A stretch of 64,000 bases of DNA from Candidatus Pseudomonas phytovorans (lineage in GTDB: Bacteria; Pseudomonadota; Gammaproteobacteria; Pseudomonadales; Pseudomonadaceae). Shown one piece after another: positions 61,799-64,000 of this stretch. Both the position numbers and the translations under genes were made by a program. Positions within the stretch are counted from its first letter, which is position 1. Every line of letters starts with the position of its first letter. The stretch spans positions 1,191,001 through 1,255,000 of the forward strand of contig CP119325.1 in the NCBI GenBank assembly GCA_029202525.1, given 5' to 3'. Below the pieces are notes generated by a model that saw only the letters and a list, made by a program, of their open reading frames with translations, ran no database searches and was not told where the DNA came from.

Positions 61799-62815
61799 AT
61801 GACAACTGTGCTAGAAGCCGTGCCGAACCTGATACCCACCCAGGATGTCACCCCGCGCCCCGCGCCGAAGAAGGTGGAAGCTGGGGTTAAACTGCGTGGC
61901 GCCGACAAGGTCGCGCGCATCCCGGTAAAGATCATCCCTACCGACGAGCTGCCGAAGAAGCCCGACTGGATCCGCGTGCGTATCCCGGTTTCGCCTGAGG
62001 TAGACCGCATCAAGCAACTGCTGCGCAAGCATAAGCTGCACAGCGTGTGCGAAGAGGCCTCCTGCCCGAACCTGGGTGAGTGCTTCTCCGGTGGTACCGC
62101 CACCTTCATGATCATGGGTGACATCTGTACCCGCCGCTGCCCGTTCTGTGACGTGGGTCACGGCCGGCCGAAAGCGCTGGACGCAGACGAGCCGATGAAC
62201 CTGGCGGTAGCGATTGCCGACCTGCGCCTGAAGTACGTGGTGATCACCTCGGTGGACCGCGACGACCTGCGCGACGGCGGTGCCCAGCACTTTGCCGACT
62301 GCCTGCGCGAGATCCGCAAGTTGTCGCCAGGCGTGCAGCTTGAGACGCTGGTGCCGGACTACCGGGGCCGTATGGACGTTGCGTTGGAAATCACCGCGCA
62401 AGAGCCGCCTGATGTGTTCAACCACAACCTCGAAACCGTACCGCGCCTGTACAAGGCCGCGCGCCCGGGTTCGGACTACGACTGGTCGCTGGACCTGCTG
62501 CAGAAGTTCAAGCAGATGGTGCCGCACGTACCGACCAAGTCGGGCCTGATGCTCGGCCTGGGCGAGACTGACGAGGAAGTGATCGAGGTGATGCACCGCA
62601 TGCGTGAGCATGAAATCGACATGCTCACCCTTGGGCAGTACCTGCAGCCATCGCGCAGCCACCTGCCGGTGCAGCGTTTCGTTCACCCGGACACTTTCGC
62701 CTGGTTCGCCGAAGAAGGTTACAAGATGGGCTTCAAGAACGTCGCCTCCGGCCCGCTGGTGCGTTCTTCGTATCACGCTGACCAGCAAGCTCACGAAGCC
62801 AAGATCAAGCTCTGA
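61799..62815 (+). CDS. lipA: Lipoyl synthase LipA
   Basis: This 338-residue radical-SAM enzyme inserts two sulfurs into octanoyl chains. The auxiliary cluster ligands are CEEASCPNLGEC (CX4CX5C) and the radical-SAM cluster ligands are CTRRCPFCD (CX3CX2C). RSSYHAD is the C-terminal motif with the auxiliary serine. Last gene of ybeD-lipB-lipA, ending at a strong terminator. Confidence 0.97.
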   Translation: MTTVLEAVPNLIPTQDVTPRPAPKKVEAGVKLRGADKVARIPVKIIPTDELPKKPDWIRVRIPVSPEVDRIKQLLRKHKLHSVCEEASCPNLGECFSGGTATFMIMGDICTRRCPFCDVGHGRPKALDADEPMNLAVAIADLRLKYVVITSVDRDDLRDGGAQHFADCLREIRKLSPGVQLETLVPDYRGRMDVALEITAQEPPDVFNHNLETVPRLYKAARPGSDYDWSLDLLQKFKQMVPHVPTKSGLMLGLGETDEEVIEVMHRMREHEIDMLTLGQYLQPSRSHLPVQRFVHPDTFAWFAEEGYKMGFKNVASGPLVRSSYHADQQAHEAKIKL

Positions 62816-62834
62816 GCCAAGCGTAGAGCCACGT

Positions 62835-62874
62835 ATGCCGATGCACGCTAAAAGGCGGCATCGGCATTTTTTTT
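62835..62874 (+). terminator. Intrinsic terminator after lipA
   Basis: A perfect 10-base-pair stem ATGCCGATGC / GCATCGGCAT with a 13-base loop runs into eight T. It lies 20 bases after the lipA stop. Confidence 0.9.
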
Positions 62875-62924
62875 GTGAGCGAGAAGCCATAAGCTACAAG
62901 CGACAAGCTGTCTGGAGCTGCATG

Positions 62925-63863
62925 ATGAATTGTGTCGAGACCCTTCACGCACATTTGCCCAAGGCGATTTCGCAGGATGCCTGTTTCGCCATCATTGCGC
63001 CGGCGGGCTCGGCGCGGCTGGATACACACAAGGTCAGCCAGTGGTTCGCTGATCGAGGCTACCGTTGCCGAATTTACCCAGGTGCCCTGCAGGCTCAGGG
63101 TTACCTGGCAGGGCCGGACCAACAGCGCCTTCAGGACCTGCACGATGCTTTTGCCGACCCGGGCATCGACGCCATACTGTGCATGCGTGGCGGCTACGGC
63201 AGCATGCGCCTGCTCGACCAACTCGACTTCGAGCTGATTCGGCGCAACCCCAAGCCGTTGATCGGCTACAGCGACATTACCGCGCTGCACACGGCTATTT
63301 ACCGGTATAGCGGGCTGGTTACGTTCCATGGCGGCATGCTCAATGCCGACCTGCTGGGGGCCAAGTTGCCACCGACCGAGTCGTCGTTGCTGGCGCAGCT
63401 GGGCGGGCATGTGCGGGCAGGCGAGCAGATCGTGCATCCCGCCGACCATGCCTTGGAAAGTGTATTGCCGGGTGTGGCCAGCGGGCCGCTGCTGGGCGGG
63501 AACCTGTCGATGCTGGGTGCGACCATGGGGACGCTTGCCGAGCTGGACACCCAGGGCTGCATCCTGTTTATCGAGGACGTCAACGAGCCTCTGTACCGGG
63601 TGGATCGCCTGCTGACCCAGTTGCGTCTGGCGGGCAAGCTGGAGGGGGTGAAGGGCGTGCTGGTGGGGGACTTTGCCGGGATTACCACGGCGGCTTTGGC
63701 GCCGTTGCTGGTGGATACCTTTGGCCCGTTGGGGGTGCCGGTATTGGCAGGGTGGCGCAGTGGGCATTGTGACCCGAATGTGTGTCTGCCGTTGGGGGCT
63801 CGGGTCCGGCTGGACAGTGATCCGCAGAGCTTGGTGCTGGAACAGGATCTGTTCAAGGCTTGA
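62925..63863 (+). CDS. ldcA: LD-carboxypeptidase (S66 family)
   Basis: The 312-residue peptidase cleaves the tetrapeptide of muropeptides between L and D centres during recycling. The N-terminal CFAIIAPAGSARLD, catalytic-Ser region CMRGGYGSMRLLDQLD and GYSDITALHTAIYRY, and the late Glu/His region are the S66 pattern. The ATG at 62925 has GGAG seven bases upstream; the one at 62922 is also possible. Stand-alone gene after the lipA terminator. Confidence 0.93.
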   Translation: MNCVETLHAHLPKAISQDACFAIIAPAGSARLDTHKVSQWFADRGYRCRIYPGALQAQGYLAGPDQQRLQDLHDAFADPGIDAILCMRGGYGSMRLLDQLDFELIRRNPKPLIGYSDITALHTAIYRYSGLVTFHGGMLNADLLGAKLPPTESSLLAQLGGHVRAGEQIVHPADHALESVLPGVASGPLLGGNLSMLGATMGTLAELDTQGCILFIEDVNEPLYRVDRLLTQLRLAGKLEGVKGVLVGDFAGITTAALAPLLVDTFGPLGVPVLAGWRSGHCDPNVCLPLGARVRLDSDPQSLVLEQDLFKA

Positions 63864-63870
63864 GATTGCC

Positions 63871-63889
63871 GGGGCCGCATAGCGGCCCC
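63871..63889. terminator. GC hairpin between converging genes
   Basis: GGGGCCGC / GCGGCCCC with a three-base loop, seven bases after the ldcA stop and seven bases from the stop of the next gene. No U-tract; same hairpin type as after the Tc-A gene. Confidence 0.45.
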
Positions 63890-63896
63890 AAAAATC

Positions 63897-64000
63897 TTAC
63901 TGGTTACGCAGGCTCTCGAGCAGCTTATGGGTCGGATAGCCATCTGCCGGCCACCCCAGCCCCTGCTGGGCATTGCGAATGGCTTTGCGGGTATTGGCCC
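63897..64000 (-). CDS. Lytic murein transglycosylase, C-terminal end
   Basis: Only the last 33 codons are inside the window. They read AIRNAQQGLGWPADGYPTHKLLESLRNQ to the stop, split over AQQGLGWPADGYPT and HKLLESLRNQ. This is the end of a peptidoglycan-binding type 1 domain (V-x-x-x-Q-x2-LGxPADGYPT-x2LL). Membrane-bound lytic transglycosylases of the MltB family in Pseudomonas end in such a domain. The enzyme part lies outside the window. Confidence 0.7.
   Translation of the reverse strand, partial: ANTRKAIRNAQQGLGWPADGYPTHKLLESLRNQ

Overview
The window is chromosomal DNA from a Pseudomonas of the P. putida group. Two things point there. First, about a dozen copies of the P. putida-type REP element (core CGCGGG...CCCGCTCCCACAGG) sit in the intergenic gaps, mostly as facing pairs. 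Second, the gene orders retS-purD-purH-fis-dusB-(zinc ribbon)-prmA and proA-nadD-rsfS-rlmH-mrdA-rodA-mltB-rlpA-dacC-ybeD-lipB-lipA are the ones known from Pseudomonas. The DNA is GC-rich and densely coding. I see no tRNA, rRNA, insertion sequence, prophage or CRISPR array.

Layout. 1-4.1 kb: end of an AI-2E-family permease gene, an Hsp70-like ATPase, the cbpA-cbpM co-chaperone pair and a GNAT acetyltransferase. 4.2-9.7 kb: urea ABC transporter operon urtABCDE (minus strand) with a good sigma-54 promoter before urtA. 9.9-16.9 kb: one very large gene for a Tc-toxin A-type subunit without TcB/TcC partners, wedged between urtA and the D-Ala/D-Ser/Gly permease gene cycA. 18.7-23.7 kb: a copper-uptake operon (DUF2946, PCu(A)C chaperone, DUF2946, OprC-like receptor, PepSY membrane protein). 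23.9-26.1 kb: SPFH/NfeD pair and a vapBC toxin-antitoxin module. 26.1-33.7 kb: divergent cobalamin clusters cobK-cbiD-cobL and cobG-cobH-cobI-cobJ. 33.8-35.8 kb: three unknown genes that look like diverged paralogues of one another. 35.8-50.9 kb: marC, retS, purine synthesis, fis-dusB, a zinc-ribbon protein, prmA, a MaoC dehydratase, a cid/lrg pair, a LON-domain protein, a DedA-PAP2 fusion and a 3-methyladenine glycosylase. 51.4-64 kb: the envelope, NAD and lipoate block from proA to lipA, an LD-carboxypeptidase, and the end of a lytic transglycosylase gene.

How it fits together. Most genes are core metabolism and cell-wall growth: PBP2-RodA elongasome, lytic transglycosylases, D,D-carboxypeptidase, and lipoate attachment. 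The accessory content is the Tc-A gene, the vapBC module and the three-paralogue cluster; these and the structured repeats are the places worth a second look. The cobalamin genes form an oxygen-dependent type pathway (CobG) that carries CbiD and a CbiG-like domain fused to CobJ.
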